Below, piece after piece: positions 33,387 through 44,629 of a DNA stretch of 64,000 nt. The first letter of the stretch is position 1. Every line of letters begins with the position of its first letter. Below the pieces are notes generated by a model. The model worked only from the letters and a program-made list of their open reading frames with translations. It was not told where the DNA came from and made no database searches. Source of the stretch: Scytalidium lignicola (taxonomy: Eukaryota > Ascomycota > Leotiomycetes). The stretch is taken from NCBI GenBank assembly GCA_002812745.2, contig NCSJ02000004.1, forward strand, positions 1 through 64,000. Reading direction: 5' to 3'. The position numbers were made by a program, and so were the translations under genes.

Positions 33387-34787
33387 TTATGATGCTTTCC
33401 CATTTGGAGTCCACCCTGCTCTTAACCCTGATTTAGTTTTGACTGTACCTGGGGTCCTCACGCCAAAAGCGCTTGGTGTCCGAGAACTGTTACTGTGGCC
33501 AACACGGCTCCAAAGACGCTGTGCTGCGGGAGTTAACTGCCCAGAACCCACTCTAGGACTACTAGGAAATTTTGGCACCGGAGTCTGATCAACTTTACCA
33601 GTCATCCCAACTCTTGAAGACGTACGTTTTGACTGTGCATTTTTGTCGACCATTCTATGATGCAATGCCTCCCTTTTGCTCTGCTCCTTGATGATAAAGG
33701 GGTTCTTCATCATCTCTGCCTTCCCGAAACTTATAATCGAGGTTGATGTTTCTGGCTCAGGTTCTTCGTCGTCCACAAAAGAATATCCGTTAACACGAGG
33801 CGTCTCGGCCCCACTAATACCCGATTCAGATTCGGCAATCCGACGTTGTCCAGCAATTGCATCTTTCACGGCAGAAAGAGATGGCGATGGTGGTATATCG
33901 GAGCCGTCGGCTGCAACAGTTGCAGGTTGAAGGCGGGTATTATTATACGAGACGCTTTTTGGCGGCGCCCTTGACTCATTTTGAGCTTTCTGAGCAACGG
34001 TTTCAAGGGTATCCTCTATTCCCTCGGCCCCGAACATAAGTTGATTGTTTGGGTTTGATTTCCAAGCATCAGGTTTTGCAGGCTTCTCATTGACGTCCTG
34101 AATAGCTAATATATCCTTCTTACCACCATCATCTGCAAGCGAACCCCGCGATTCAAGCTTCATCTCGACTTCTTTCTGCTTCAACATCATTTTCGATGGC
34201 ATTTTGTTTCCCGTCCACATCCAAGCATACTTTTCTATCCGCTTTTGATTTTGCTTATCTAGTAGCTTGTAAAAACTCTCATTATCCTCGCTCGTATAGA
34301 GGGCCTGGAATTTGTCTAGGCTCATGTTTGTATCTATCCTCACTGTCGCTGTTGCCTGTGTGGCGGTAGTCGTATCAGACATCATAGATGCAGGAGTATC
34401 CCCAGCATATCCTCGGGGGGTATCAAATGCCCTCATTGGTGTCTGCATAGATGTTCCTCTCCTCCCTACTCGCCTCCCTGGAGTCATAACATGTGCGAGC
34501 CGGCGACTAGCACTGGCGATCCAGGCTTCATCGCGAGACTCAAGCGCATCTAGATATTCTTGTTGAGTCTCGCTTTCTAGGAGTCCAGGGAAAAAGTCGC
34601 GTGCGATAATCTCGGATATAGCGTCTGTGTATGATTCTTCGTCAATAACGTTTTTCGGTCTTTTGATGCGCTTTGGTGGTGGTGGCATCAATTCAAGATC
34701 GGTCCTCCGGCGAACGAGAGTCTTCGAATTCGAGGGTTCTAGTGCCATCTTGATGTCCTCTTTCCCTAAAGACGTTTGGGATGGCAT
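33387..34787 (-). CDS. ESS2: ESS2/DGCR14 (Es2) nuclear splicing-associated protein
   Basis: Homologue of human ESS2/DGCR14 and fission yeast Bis1, a nuclear protein found with spliceosomal C complexes. A single exon of 466 residues. The N-terminus has the diagnostic VIDEESYTDAISEIIARDFF followed by PGLLESETQQEYLDALESRD. A mid segment TNMSLDKFQALYTSEDNESF with KRIEKYAWMWTGNKMPSKMM, and NQLMFGAEGIEDTL, also match the family. The C-terminal half contains YSFVDDEEPEPETSTSIISF and a basic, Ser/Pro-rich end (LTPAAQRLWSRVGHSNSSRT). An internal ATG at residue 14 is also possible as start. Divergent from PPT1. Confidence 0.93.
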   Translation of the reverse strand: MPSQTSLGKEDIKMALEPSNSKTLVRRRTDLELMPPPPKRIKRPKNVIDEESYTDAISEIIARDFFPGLLESETQQEYLDALESRDEAWIASASRRLAHVMTPGRRVGRRGTSMQTPMRAFDTPRGYAGDTPASMMSDTTTATQATATVRIDTNMSLDKFQALYTSEDNESFYKLLDKQNQKRIEKYAWMWTGNKMPSKMMLKQKEVEMKLESRGSLADDGGKKDILAIQDVNEKPAKPDAWKSNPNNQLMFGAEGIEDTLETVAQKAQNESRAPPKSVSYNNTRLQPATVAADGSDIPPSPSLSAVKDAIAGQRRIAESESGISGAETPRVNGYSFVDDEEPEPETSTSIISFGKAEMMKNPFIIKEQSKREALHHRMVDKNAQSKRTSSRVGMTGKVDQTPVPKFPSSPRVGSGQLTPAAQRLWSRVGHSNSSRTPSAFGVRTPGTVKTKSGLRAGWTPNGKAS

Positions 34788-35125
34788 CTATATCTGCGGT
34801 AGGAGTGAAGTTCACATCCAGGTTCTGCATCTCCACCTGAGGATGTAATTGTCACGGTCGGAGTAATGAAAGTGCGACAATCGATAAGATCACATCCCTG
34901 CTGCTTTGAGGGCGCGCTAATCTAATCAATCTAGATGCTTCTTTTAGCGCTACAACCCTCCTCCGCAGAAAACGAATCCCCAATTCCTGTGCCTTAGTTA
35001 ATGTGACTCAAGTCTGAGGCTACCAATTTTGTATTGTGGTTGGTTTCATATAGCAGCACTCCCGATATCAGAGAAGAACCAACTACAGGGACTGCAAACT
35101 CAACAGAATTTAAAGATTCAACAAG
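34788..35125. promoter_or_regulatory. Divergent intergenic promoter, ESS2 / PPT1
   Basis: About 340 bases between two divergent starts. No specific site recognised. Confidence 0.5.
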
Positions 35126-36919
35126 ATGACATCGGTGGAGGAGGCCGTTGCCTTGAAGAATGAAGGTAACAAAGCTTTTGCCGCGCACGCTTGGCCTTTA
35201 GCAATAGAAAAGTACACAAGGGCGATCGAGTTGGACCCGAAGCAACCTTCATATTACTCAAATAGAGCCCAGGTATGGCTGTGCCTCGTCTTTTCTCAGC
35301 TGCTCGCGTGACTAACTGTCTAAAAGGCAAATATCAAGTCTGAAGCTTATGGCTATGCAATAGCAGATGCGACAAAGGCGATAGAGCTAGATCCGAATTT
35401 TGTAAAAGTAAGAGATTTGGTGTTAACACTTGCCTTGGAATATTACATCGATTCTTTGTAGACTTAAACTAACAGTCTTCAAGGCATACTACCGCCGAGC
35501 CGTTGCTTATACTGCGATATTAAAGTCTAAGGATGCTTTGAAAGACTTCAAGACTGTTGTGAAAAAGGCACCTAACGACAAAGATGCAAAGCTCAAACTA
35601 GCAGAATGCGAAAAGATCGTGCGGCGAGTTGAATTTTTCCGAGCTATAGAAGTTGGCGATGAACCTTCTGCTGCTGAAGGGTTAGACCTAGATTCCATGG
35701 TCGTTGATGATGACTATGATGGAGTCCGACTAGGAGATGAAATGACCACTGAATTCATTAATGATATGATGGAGCGATTTAAGAACGGGAAAAAGATACA
35801 CAAAAAATATGTTTACCAAATTGTTATTGCGGTCAAAAATATTGTGTACAATGAACCTACAATGGTGGAAATGGACATTGAGGATGACATACAGCTTACA
35901 GTTTGTGGCGACACACATGGTTAGTGACTGCAGAACTACAAATTGTGATCAAGGCTGACTTAAGTGGTTTAGGGCAATTCTTTGACTTAATGGAACTTTT
36001 CCGGCTCAACGGTCTACCGACAGGAAACCATTACTACTTGTTCAACGGTGATTTTGTTGATAGAGGTTCTTGGTCTACAGAAATTGCTCTTCTTTTATAC
36101 GCATACAAATGGCTACGTCCATCTGCTTTTTTTATCAACAGAGGAAATCACGAAACGGATGATATGAATCGAGTCTATGGTTTTGAAGGCGAATGCAAGG
36201 CCAAATACAACGGTATGTCGCATTTGCCCCCTATCTTATTCTAGTACCACGGCCTATGACTTCGTTCCCCACGCTGACAAAGAAATCCTATAGAGCGAGT
36301 GTTCAAGTTATTTTCAGAAAGCTTTTCAGCTCTGCCCTTGGCCACTCTGATCGGAAAGAGATTTCTTGTCCTGCATGGTGGCCTATTTTCTGATGATAAA
36401 ATCACGCTCGATGACATTCGAAAACTGGATAGGCACAATCAACGCCAACCTGGTCAATCTGGTATAATGATGGAAATGCTCTGGACCGATCCGCAGACCA
36501 CACCCGGCCGAGGACCAAGCAAACGTGGTGTAGGAATGCAATTCGGACCCGACATTACCAAGAAATTTTGTGAGAAGAATGGATTGCAGGCGATTATTCG
36601 AAGCCATGAAGTAAGAATGGAGGGTTACGAAGAAGAGCACGACGGAAAATGCATTACTGGTAAAACTTTAAGTTCAAATACCTGATTCTAAGCTAATCCA
36701 TCTTTAGTCTTTTCTGCACCTAAGTACTGCGACAGCACCGAGAACAAGGGTGCCTATATCAATATTGGCCCTGACTACAAACTTGATTTCCACCGGTTTG
36801 AAGCCGTACCACATCCTGACATAAAACCAATGGTAGATTTCTCCTAACTATTAATTAAGACTCCGCTAACTTCTCTTTTAAAGGCGTATGCTCATAGCTC
36901 CTTGATGTCCATGACATGA
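35126..36919 (+). CDS. PPT1: Serine/threonine protein phosphatase 5 (TPR-containing)
   Basis: PPP-family phosphatase that acts on Hsp90 and its clients, docking through TPR repeats. Exons 35126-35272, 35327-35407, 35484-35919, 35973-36212, 36294-36659, 36708-36832 and 36884-36919 give 476 residues. Three TPR repeats fill residues 1-110 (LKNEGNKAFAAHAWPLAIEK, YYSNRAQANIKSEAYGYAIA, AYYRRAVAYTAILKSKDALK). The catalytic domain has all metal motifs: GDTHGQ, GDFVDRG, RGNHE, and HGG; the active-site SHEVRMEGYEEEHDGKCITV and SAPKYCD are intact. The C-terminal helix (PMAYAHSSLMSMT) matches the PP5 autoinhibitory end. Seven exons with in-phase junctions; apparent stops in the genomic frame are intronic. 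Confidence 0.96.
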
Positions 36920-37115
36920 TGATATATCGGTTTAATGAAATGATAGTGATTTGGAATAATTCGCATCGTTCCCTGAGGAACGCGGATATGTGCATAGCGG
37001 GAGTTTATCACGAGAGGGAATTCAAAACATACCATATGCTATGACAGTTGTATAATAGACGAAGTATCCCAACAACGGATAGATTTAGATCCACACCTCG
37101 CCCTGAACGAGACAT

Positions 37116-37613
37116 TTAGTATTGCCAGATCCCTTCCGCCACCTTGTTTCCTATCAAAATGCCTAACCAATTACCACTAGCCCCAACTCTCCATCCAACG
37201 TGACCATCAACTCTATCATTCCCGATCCAACCTCCAACTGCAGCAAGAACTAGACTTAAGTCTTCGCGAGGCATTCTTATCCAGCATTGCTTCCCATCTA
37301 CCTTGAGAATATCAATAGAAATAGCGGAGCCTGTAAGACCAAGATATCGTGTGAGTGCAGCCGTAATGTATGTGCGTACTGTGAGTTCATCCAGACATAT
37401 ATTTTTGGAGGCTTCGGTTGTCAATTCCAGGCAAGCATATGAGTATGGTGTTTTGATAGTCTTTGAGGTAATCACATGGCCTTTTGCGGGTTTTTGCCGG
37501 ACCGATTTAGTATTCCCAGCATCTTCCATAATCACATCTTCTCCTGCTTCATTCATCTCGCTCGGGGTTGGAAAGTTTAATATTATTGACTGATTACATT
37601 GTTGGTTTGTCAA
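37116..37613 (-). CDS. POP8: RNase P/MRP subunit POP8-like protein
   Basis: Small protein subunit of the RNase P and MRP ribonucleoproteins, which process tRNA 5' ends and pre-rRNA. A single exon of 165 residues. The Pop8/Rpp14-like fold is suggested by SYACLELTTEASKNICLDEL, VRTYITAALTRYLGLTGSAI, SIDILKVDGKQCWIRMPRED and LVLAAVGGWIG, ending WRVGASGNWLGILIGNKVAE. The N-terminal 45 residues (acidic, then basic KSVRQKPAKGHV) are variable. A second ATG at residue 20 could be the start. Assignment rests on the domain pattern, so somewhat less certain than neighbours. Convergent with PPT1 and divergent from SPT4 over 192 bases. Confidence 0.82.
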   Translation of the reverse strand: MTNQQCNQSIILNFPTPSEMNEAGEDVIMEDAGNTKSVRQKPAKGHVITSKTIKTPYSYACLELTTEASKNICLDELTVRTYITAALTRYLGLTGSAISIDILKVDGKQCWIRMPREDLSLVLAAVGGWIGNDRVDGHVGWRVGASGNWLGILIGNKVAEGIWQY

Positions 37614-37805
37614 GGCGAACTTTTTTTATGTGGCCAGTCAGGTACAGCCTGCTTTTTAGAGCCTTGGGTATTTTAGCGTCAGCCTTGCGCAACCTTGCCG
37701 AACAAAGCTTAATCAACCACCATTCAGCTCCGTAACAACATTCTCCTACAAGAATTGGAAGCCTTTTCAACCATCTAGGCTTTAATCATCATACAATTGT
37801 TCAAT

Positions 37806-38279
37806 ATGACGGAAAACTACGTCGCACCGGGCCAACAACGGAATCTGAGAGCATGCATGGTATGCTCTATTGTTATGACACAAAATGTCAGTTTTTTCCA
37901 GAGGCGTCTATCTCCGCAACACACACTGACTTCACATCGCACAGAGGTTCCTAAGGGAAGGGTGTCCAAACTGCGAGGAATTTCTTCATCTTGAAGGTTC
38001 TATGGATGCCATCATTGACTGCACGTCTCAAGTTTTTGAAGGCTTGATAACACTAGCCGATCCCTCAAAGTCATGGGTAGCAAAGTGGCAACGATTAGAT
38101 GGTTATGTCAGAGGCGTATATGCGATCAAGGTCTCTGGCACCCTTCCTGACGAAGTGGTCGCAGTGATGGAAGATGAGGCTAGAATAAAATACATCCCGT
38201 AAGTTTGTTCTAGTTAAGTATGAAATAGGGACTCTAATTCCTTTATAGACGTGATGGAAGTGGCACCGAAGCAGATTGA
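37806..38279 (+). CDS. SPT4: Transcription elongation factor SPT4
   Basis: Zinc-finger partner of Spt5 in the DSIF complex that keeps RNA polymerase processive. Exons 37806-37886, 37945-38198 and 38249-38279 give 121 residues, the family length. The four-cysteine zinc site is visible as LRACMVC near residues 15-20 and, after the first intron, [16 protein letters not shown]. The rest follows the family: [41 protein letters not shown] chose MTENYV at 37806; an in-frame ATG three codons upstream (37797) is less likely. Tail-to-tail with KIN17. Confidence 0.96.
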
Positions 38280-38492
38280 AATTAAACCCCGGTATATTAG
38301 AAGGATGACTTGGCTTAGTCGCGCAATTACAGGAGTCTAGGACATATTGGAACAGCGGGGGAGTTCAAGGCGTTACATATTTAAAATTATTACATACATT
38401 TCTACCCAAGAGCAAGTGGTATCAACACATAATAAACGCCGCCATACATGCCTTCATGATTTCCCGAACGCCAAGCCCCCGACTTCTGTGAA

Positions 38493-39568
38493 TTAAAAGC
38501 GTTGCTTCTTTTGTGCTGGGCCTCCAATTCCTGACTCTCTTGCTCTCTTCCGCTCCATCTCTTCCTTCATTATACGTTCTGCCTCACTCATCTTCTTGGG
38601 CTGCTCAATTGATATAGCCTTTTTACCACCCAAAGCATTTTTCTTAGCCGATGCAAAGACATTCTTAGGTTTATTTAAGGCATTCAACTTCAAAGACATT
38701 TTTGCTGGTGCAGTCTTACCCTCTATCCCAGTACTAGGTGGGATATCTGATTTGTTAGATTCATCAGCTTCTTTTATGTGGCCAGGGGCATTCTTCGAAT
38801 TCTTGTCGTCGACTTGCTCATCGATGGAAGTCGGGAGGGTGGGAGATGATCCTTCCTTCGTAGTGGTTGGTTTCGTTCCGAAGCTCAGTTTTATCTTCTC
38901 TCCGTCAGCTCTCTTCAATTCCCTCTCCTGCTCATCATGCTCGTCGCCACCTCGTTGTTCCGCATCCATTTGCGCCCGGCGCACTTGCTCTCGTATTAAC
39001 ATTTGTTCTCGTTCTTCATCCCCCCGATCCTGTCTTTCCTTTTTCCTAATAGCATCCTGACGGCGAAGTGCCTCAGGTGAATTATCTATCCAGGAAATAT
39101 GGATACCCTTTTCGTTCTCCTCCACACGGCAGATGCCCTCTCTACCCAGGTGCTTTGCAAACTCCGTCAAAGATGGCCACCGGGTTGCATTTTGATGAAC
39201 ATGGGTTTTATTTGAAATATATTCTTGATAGAAATGATTAAGATGGACCTTTTTCTCCCCATGTGATGTCCGTAACAATTGAAGAAAATCTCGTTGGAAC
39301 TGATTGCTGTAATCGTCTATAAATTTTTTGGAGCTTTCGCCCACCAGAAGCATCTGCCTCACATGGCTTTGTGACTCAGTGTGCATCTTAAACCCATTTT
39401 CATCTCTCGTTTGTTTTTCACAAACCTTTAGAACGTAGATTATCAGAATCGATCTCTCAAGATGGGGAGAGAATCACTTACTTGACAGTACCATCTTAAT
39501 CTTTGGAGTCCTTTTGACTTCAGTTTGTTATTAAGATACTTCGTAGATCCAACTTCCGCCTTAGGCAT
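38493..39568 (-). CDS. KIN17: KIN17 homologue, zinc-finger DNA/RNA-binding protein
   Basis: Nuclear protein of the KIN17 family, linked to DNA replication/repair and to RNA processing. Exons 39482-39568 and 38493-39425 (intron 56 nt) give 339 residues. The start MPKAEVGSTKYLNNKLKSKG and the C2H2 finger (WYCQVCEKQTRDENGFKMHT ... SQSH, residues about 26-51) are diagnostic. The winged-helix Kin17 domain follows (FLQLLRTSHGEKKVHLNHFY, RWPSLTEFAKHLGREGICRV, KGIHISWIDNSPEALRRQDA). The remainder is charged and coiled, with IKLSFGTK and a Lys/Ala-rich segment, ending PAQKKQRF. As in many fungi the C-terminal tandem SH3-like domain of metazoan KIN17 is missing. Confidence 0.95.
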
Positions 39569-40567
39569 ATTGTACGTCGCTAACACCAGAATACAATGTG
39601 AAAAGTTTAGGTAGTAAAGTGCAAGATATTGTATCTGGTATGAAGGTTATCGAGATAGTGGCGGTGCCTGGCTGTTTTAGGTGGCCTGTGCACTTACGCA
39701 CATAGCTTAAATTTAGCTTGTTATCACGTGAACAGGGACATGTAGTTGGTGAGTGACCAATAGGAAGGCTGGTAGTCACCCCCTGAACCCCTTGTGTTAG
39801 CCATCTATACAAAAAAAGAGAATTTAAGCCTGTGGCAGCCACCTCCAAAGACTGGTTGAGATTGATAATTTAATCGCACAGACAGGAGAGAGAGAGCTAC
39901 CTAACTATGGTTTGAGTTCTCAACTACTCCGTATAATGTAGGCTAAAAGAGAAATAGCTATCTTCAAAGTGCTAATAAATCTCGACCCATCCGATATGTT
40001 TAGTTCCGGTAAATGTCCACAGAATTCGGGTTTAAAGCATCGCCTCACCATGCTCCTTAACTAAAATTATATTTGGTTAAACATTTTTGTGGGGTTTCAC
40101 GCAAGTTACAATAGTGGTAACACAGTATTTCAAATAAGACAAGTGGTGTCACTTCTAGTCTTTTATAAAAGCCGAGAAGATATGGCCTCCTGAATAGCAA
40201 ACAATNAAAAAACAAAAGTGTGCTGATTTGACGCGAAGAGCAGATATCTCGTATTTCTTAAAGTACAGCGTCTGCATTAAAAAAAGCCGTACTTAAAACG
40301 NAAAAAGTTCAGCCCGACATTACTTTAGACAATGATGGCAACTAAGACTTGCCAAATCAATTGAATGCCACAAAATACCCAATGTACACCACTTCCCATC
40401 CGTTCTACACCAGTTCGTGTCATCGTCGACGTCATGAGAATCCGTTCGTAGCAACCAATCCCTAGAAAGAGCAAGATTATTAATTTTGACGCCGTAGACA
40501 CCCGACCATATTACGCCAGTTCGAGATCGCCTCCCATGAATTTGACTTCTAATGCTCTCTACAGAAG
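39569..40567. other. Intergenic, KIN17 promoter and RFX 3' flank
   Basis: About 1 kb. Contains a TACTCCGTA word at 39925 and N bases at 40206 and 40301, both followed by A runs. Open frames of 83 and 95 codons on the minus strand (40320-40571, 39561-39848) have no recognisable similarity. Confidence 0.5.
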
Positions 40568-43123
40568 TCATGCCATAGCATGCTCTAGTCCATTTGAGTT
40601 AATCTGAACATGAGAATCAGCTGCAGCATAGCCGTATTTTTCCATGTTAAACTCGTCATCAGGACTGCGCATGCTGATACCACTATCATCGTGTCCAGCA
40701 GCAGCATTGATCGCAGCATGACTTGTGATATCCATTGGATGAGGCACAGTTATACCACCATCGCTGTGACCGCCGGTTTTCAGAAAATCTTCGCTAACGC
40801 TGCTATAGCGACTTTCAAGTTGGTTCGCTCCTCGGGGTATAGATGACTGTTTGGCGGTATCGCGCTTTGAAGACCTAGATGATTTATATTCCATGAAGCC
40901 CCCTTGCTCAGCCATGAAAACAATCATCTCATCTATCCAACACTTAGTAACCCACCATGCTCCAAAGCTCTTCCCTTGATTGATAGTGAGATCTCGCAGC
41001 ACAGCAGTTCCAACCTTCTCAACGCACCAGACAACTTCAGCATCAGTGGCGTACGGAAACTTCCCTGGAAGAGAGTTAAGGAAATTAACCCAGCGATCCA
41101 AAACGTTTTCTGTGGTGGGGTCGGCATGAATATTGGCTTCTTGTTGACGTCCCGTTCGCAGGGCCATTTCACCATACGGCGTCAGACCTTCCACATCCCA
41201 TGGGACGGCCATTGGGTTTAGAAGATTCCGAAGTTCGGTAAGTAATAAGTTAACAACGTCGTCCATGCCCCTTGTTGGTACACATTCTGCCACTTTGCGA
41301 GTTCGAACCATAGTAATCCAATCCTCATACATTTGATCTCGATTGGCAGGGTTGGATAACATGTTTGCAGCAGCATGAGCTGTTAAGTTGACTCTTAATT
41401 CTCGATCCAACAATCCGGCGAATAGAGTGGCTGAAGCAACCTTTGCTTCAATAACATGACTTGGTTGGCTTTGGAACGAATCTCGAATATGTTGAACCAG
41501 ACGTTCAGATATATTCCGTAGAGCATCTAGGACCTGCTTCGGGACCACCTGGAGAGTTAATGGTGCTACAACGCGCATCATCTTTTGGTACATCACAAAG
41601 TCGCATTCCTCAATCCAGGGTGCAAGTGCCGGGTTTGCAAAGAGTTTTTGAACGGGCATTGTGAGAGTACCGTGGAAGGATGTAAATAGGTGAAAGAAGG
41701 TCTTTTCCTTGCAGAATCGAATGCACTCAACCAGTGAAGTACAATGTGATCGGTATACAGCAGTCAAGGCCGTTGCAGCATCCTGATCTGTACCTGCAGG
41801 AAGGAATGGCTCAATATTTGGAAGTGAGATAGGTTCGTATTCTTGCATATTAGGTTCTGGCGGAGGGGCAAATTTCAGACGTTGGTGGACCTTGCCCGTC
41901 GTGGACTCAAGATGGGATATAGAATGGATTTCTGGTTGGTGATATAGACTGTGTGGTGCAATGAATCCTTTGTTTAGCTGAACTGAGTGCCTATATGCTT
42001 GAAGAACTTGCGGCGATGGCGAAGTGATAACTCCATATTGTGGCTGTGAAGGTATACTACAATATTTAGCTAAAGACAATATGAGACTACAGTTCCTTTC
42101 AGAAACTTACTTATAACTCTGAACAAATGGAGTAGATCCATTTGACGAAGGTTTCGCAGATTGCTGTGCTGCTGATAATTCGGGTTGATCATCTTTGAGA
42201 CTAAAATTTACATAATGATACTTGGATTCGCCACGGACACCAAGTCTTCGAGTTTTAAGAGCCGGGAAAAGGACTCGAACAAGTTTACCGAAAGACGCTG
42301 GGTTAAGGACTGTAACTCTCTCTGTGGCACATCGGGAAACATAGTTCGCATATACCCGTCCTCTTGGAACTGACCCTTTTCCTTTGCTACACACCTGGTT
42401 GATCCTAGAAGCAGAAAATGTTAGCGTGCTTTTATTTCGATGTAAGAAAGCCGCTCACCATAACATAGCAAACACTTGGCGTTGGCGTTCAGATTGCGGT
42501 CCTCTTTCGTTCCCGTGAAGTTCAGCAGCAATTTCTGGAAGTTTTCTATGTTTGTTGGCCTGAAAAAGTTGCCTCATCTCCAATTCATTTGCCGCACTAG
42601 ATTTAGAAGGCTTCTTCGCTGGTTCACCGACTCCAGCTTGAGAGTCCATATCATCCTGCTCATCGCTACGGCCCTCAATCATTTGGCTATCCCCGTCTCC
42701 ATATTGTGTCACATATCCATCTGCTGGAAGTGAATGGCGCCCGTTATCTCCGGCGTACTGACTTGCTTGAGGATAGGCCAGGCTATGGTTAACAGCATTT
42801 ACTGCAATAGGATCCAACCCGTATTGTCGAGTACTTTGGAGTTGCGATACTGAGTGCATGACCATATCCTCTGGCGTCATTTGATTGCCAATGCCATCAA
42901 ATCGTTGTTGCGCGTTGGCATCCTCGAACCATTGTTTCTGATAGTCAGAAACCGCATCTCCGAGCTGCTGATCCAAAGCAGGCTGGGTTACTCCGCTGTG
43001 GACACTAGTGGTAGACGCTCGAGAAGCAGGTCTTTTTCTACTCTTGACAGATACTGTGGTGTTTGTATTAGAGCGAGAGCGAGACTTCCCTGCTATATAA
43101 TCTCCTGGTGGTTGGTCTGACAT
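40568..43123 (-). CDS. RFX1: RFX-family DNA-binding transcription factor
   Basis: RFX winged-helix regulator; fungal relatives are Crt1/Rfx1 (DNA-damage repression of ribonucleotide reductase genes) and RfxA (growth and division). Exons 42459-43123, 42111-42404 and 40568-42056 give 815 residues. The DNA-binding domain spans the first two exons at about residues 180-290: ANKHRKLPEIAAELHGNERG, MLWINQVCSKGKGSVPRGRV, YANYVSRCATERVTVLNPAS, FGKLVRVLFPALKTRRLGVR, GESKYHYVNFSL. The third exon holds the conserved fungal RFX central region (FHLFTSFHGTLTMPVQKLFA, HVIEAKVASATLFAGLLDRE, WWVTKCWIDEMIVFMAEQGG) and a disordered tail. I start at MSDQPP (43123). An in-frame ATG at 43213 would add 30 residues, but a good 56-nt intron (43154-43209) begins one base after it, so the extension is doubtful. 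Confidence 0.93.
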
Positions 43124-43153
43124 ATATGGCACGGTGTTAGTGACGTGCTCATC

Positions 43154-43209
43154 CTGAACGAACAGTACATTGGAGATCGCGTTAACTCTACCGTCAAATG
43201 CACACTTAC
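43154..43209 (-). promoter_or_regulatory. Candidate 5'-leader intron of the RFX gene creating a two-codon uORF
   Basis: On the minus strand an ATG (43213-43211) with A at -3 and G at +4 is followed by G and a GTAAGT donor; a TTAAC branch and TTCAG acceptor follow. Splicing yields ATG GGA TGA, a minimal upstream ORF; retention yields a continuous frame into the RFX protein. Confidence 0.45.
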
Positions 43210-44629
43210 CCATAGTACGCTAAGATCGATTGCTGATTGCGGCGTCTTATGTTGTTGTAGAGGGATTCCCGATTTATTTGTTTTGCTTTGTTTATTTTCG
43301 AGACCCTAGGTACCAAAGAGACGCTAACGCGATTTTTGAGGAGATAGACTCGATAGTTGGCGAGAGACCTTTAGCAGAATGCTATATCAGCGACATAGGA
43401 CAGATTCAAGAGGCCTTAGAGTCGTATTCCGGGGCCGATTGAATGTCAGGATAGTTGTTTATTGCGATTTGAAGCGGTTGGCGAAGCGATGGATGATATT
43501 TGGTAAGCGAGTCTGATCATCACAAGTAGTTATTTTGGTGACCGTTGGTCACTCACACGCGAGACTACAATAGAACAAATATACTAATTGTAGCACTAAT
43601 GTCTACTTTTCTACTTACACTGAGACATTTGAGTTTATTCGAAACTATTATCTCTGTCATTGTGCGCATATAAGCTAGATGGTTCGAATGTGATTTTCTT
43701 TAAATTATTTACTTGATAGGACGTGCGTGTGTAGTTACTACTCAGGATATGAAGTACGGAAGATACTTATGTACAGTATATCGACTTGCATACTGGCGCA
43801 CAAGCATCTAAAATTGCTCCTCTCCTACAGACTTCTTGAATATATTTTGCCATCATAATTCCTTTTAGGTCAAATGGTAATGATACCCCCCGAAACCTAC
43901 GCGTGGAATACGTCTGATGGAGAGGTTATGGATTGATGACATGGTATCCTTTAGGAATAAGACGGGTTAGTTATTACCTAGTGGAATGAATCTCATCCAT
44001 CTCTCTTAAACTCCAATTCATGCACCGAGACATATATCAAGGACCAAAATATATGGCTTTCGTCCTAGACAAGGAGCAAGATATCTAGAAATGGATACTC
44101 TTGGCATTGTCCTTGATTTGGTCTATAAATTTAAAAATGAGGAAGTCTACTGTGGAGTGGAAGTACCGTAAACTGTAGTAATTAATCCCAATATTAGATA
44201 TTATTGCACAATTATGTTCTTGAGCTTCAAAAGTCTCTTAAGATGCAAGTTCTTGTTGGGTCTCTTCTAAGAGGACCCCTCACATACATCGTAGTAAGCT
44301 ACCCCACCCCATTTCATATGGTTGATGTGGAGGGTGGGCATGAATGAGTTCATCACATGTGACTTGGAAGACTCGGAAGGGATTATTTTAGCGACCACAA
44401 GTCCCGGGCAGCTGTGCCCTTGGCGTCATAACTCGGAAGCTTCGTTGTGGGCGCTCCTTTTCCCTGATTCTTCGGTCGCACTGTCGCAATCTCGCTCCAT
44501 CATCCTCTTCTACTCTACAACTCCAACTACAGCATCTAGCTTCTTGTTGAGAACACTCACAAGCAACTCTTCATCTCTTACAAAACATTTTACGAGTTTA
44601 AAGCTCCTTGTTATCAACTTACCGCCAAC
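43210..44629. promoter_or_regulatory. Divergent intergenic region, RFX / YOP1
   Basis: About 1.4 kb with AT-rich parts. A 70-codon frame at 43230-43442 has no recognised similarity. A pyrimidine-rich stretch (about 44,460-44,580) precedes the YOP1 start and may mark its transcription start. One ACGCGT at 43899. Confidence 0.5.

Noticed and set aside
38596..39060. 154-codon plus-strand frame opposite KIN17
   Set aside because: Antisense shadow of the KIN17 charged region.
43230..43442. 70-codon plus-strand frame upstream of RFX
   Set aside because: Short, in the RFX promoter/leader region, no similarity recognised.
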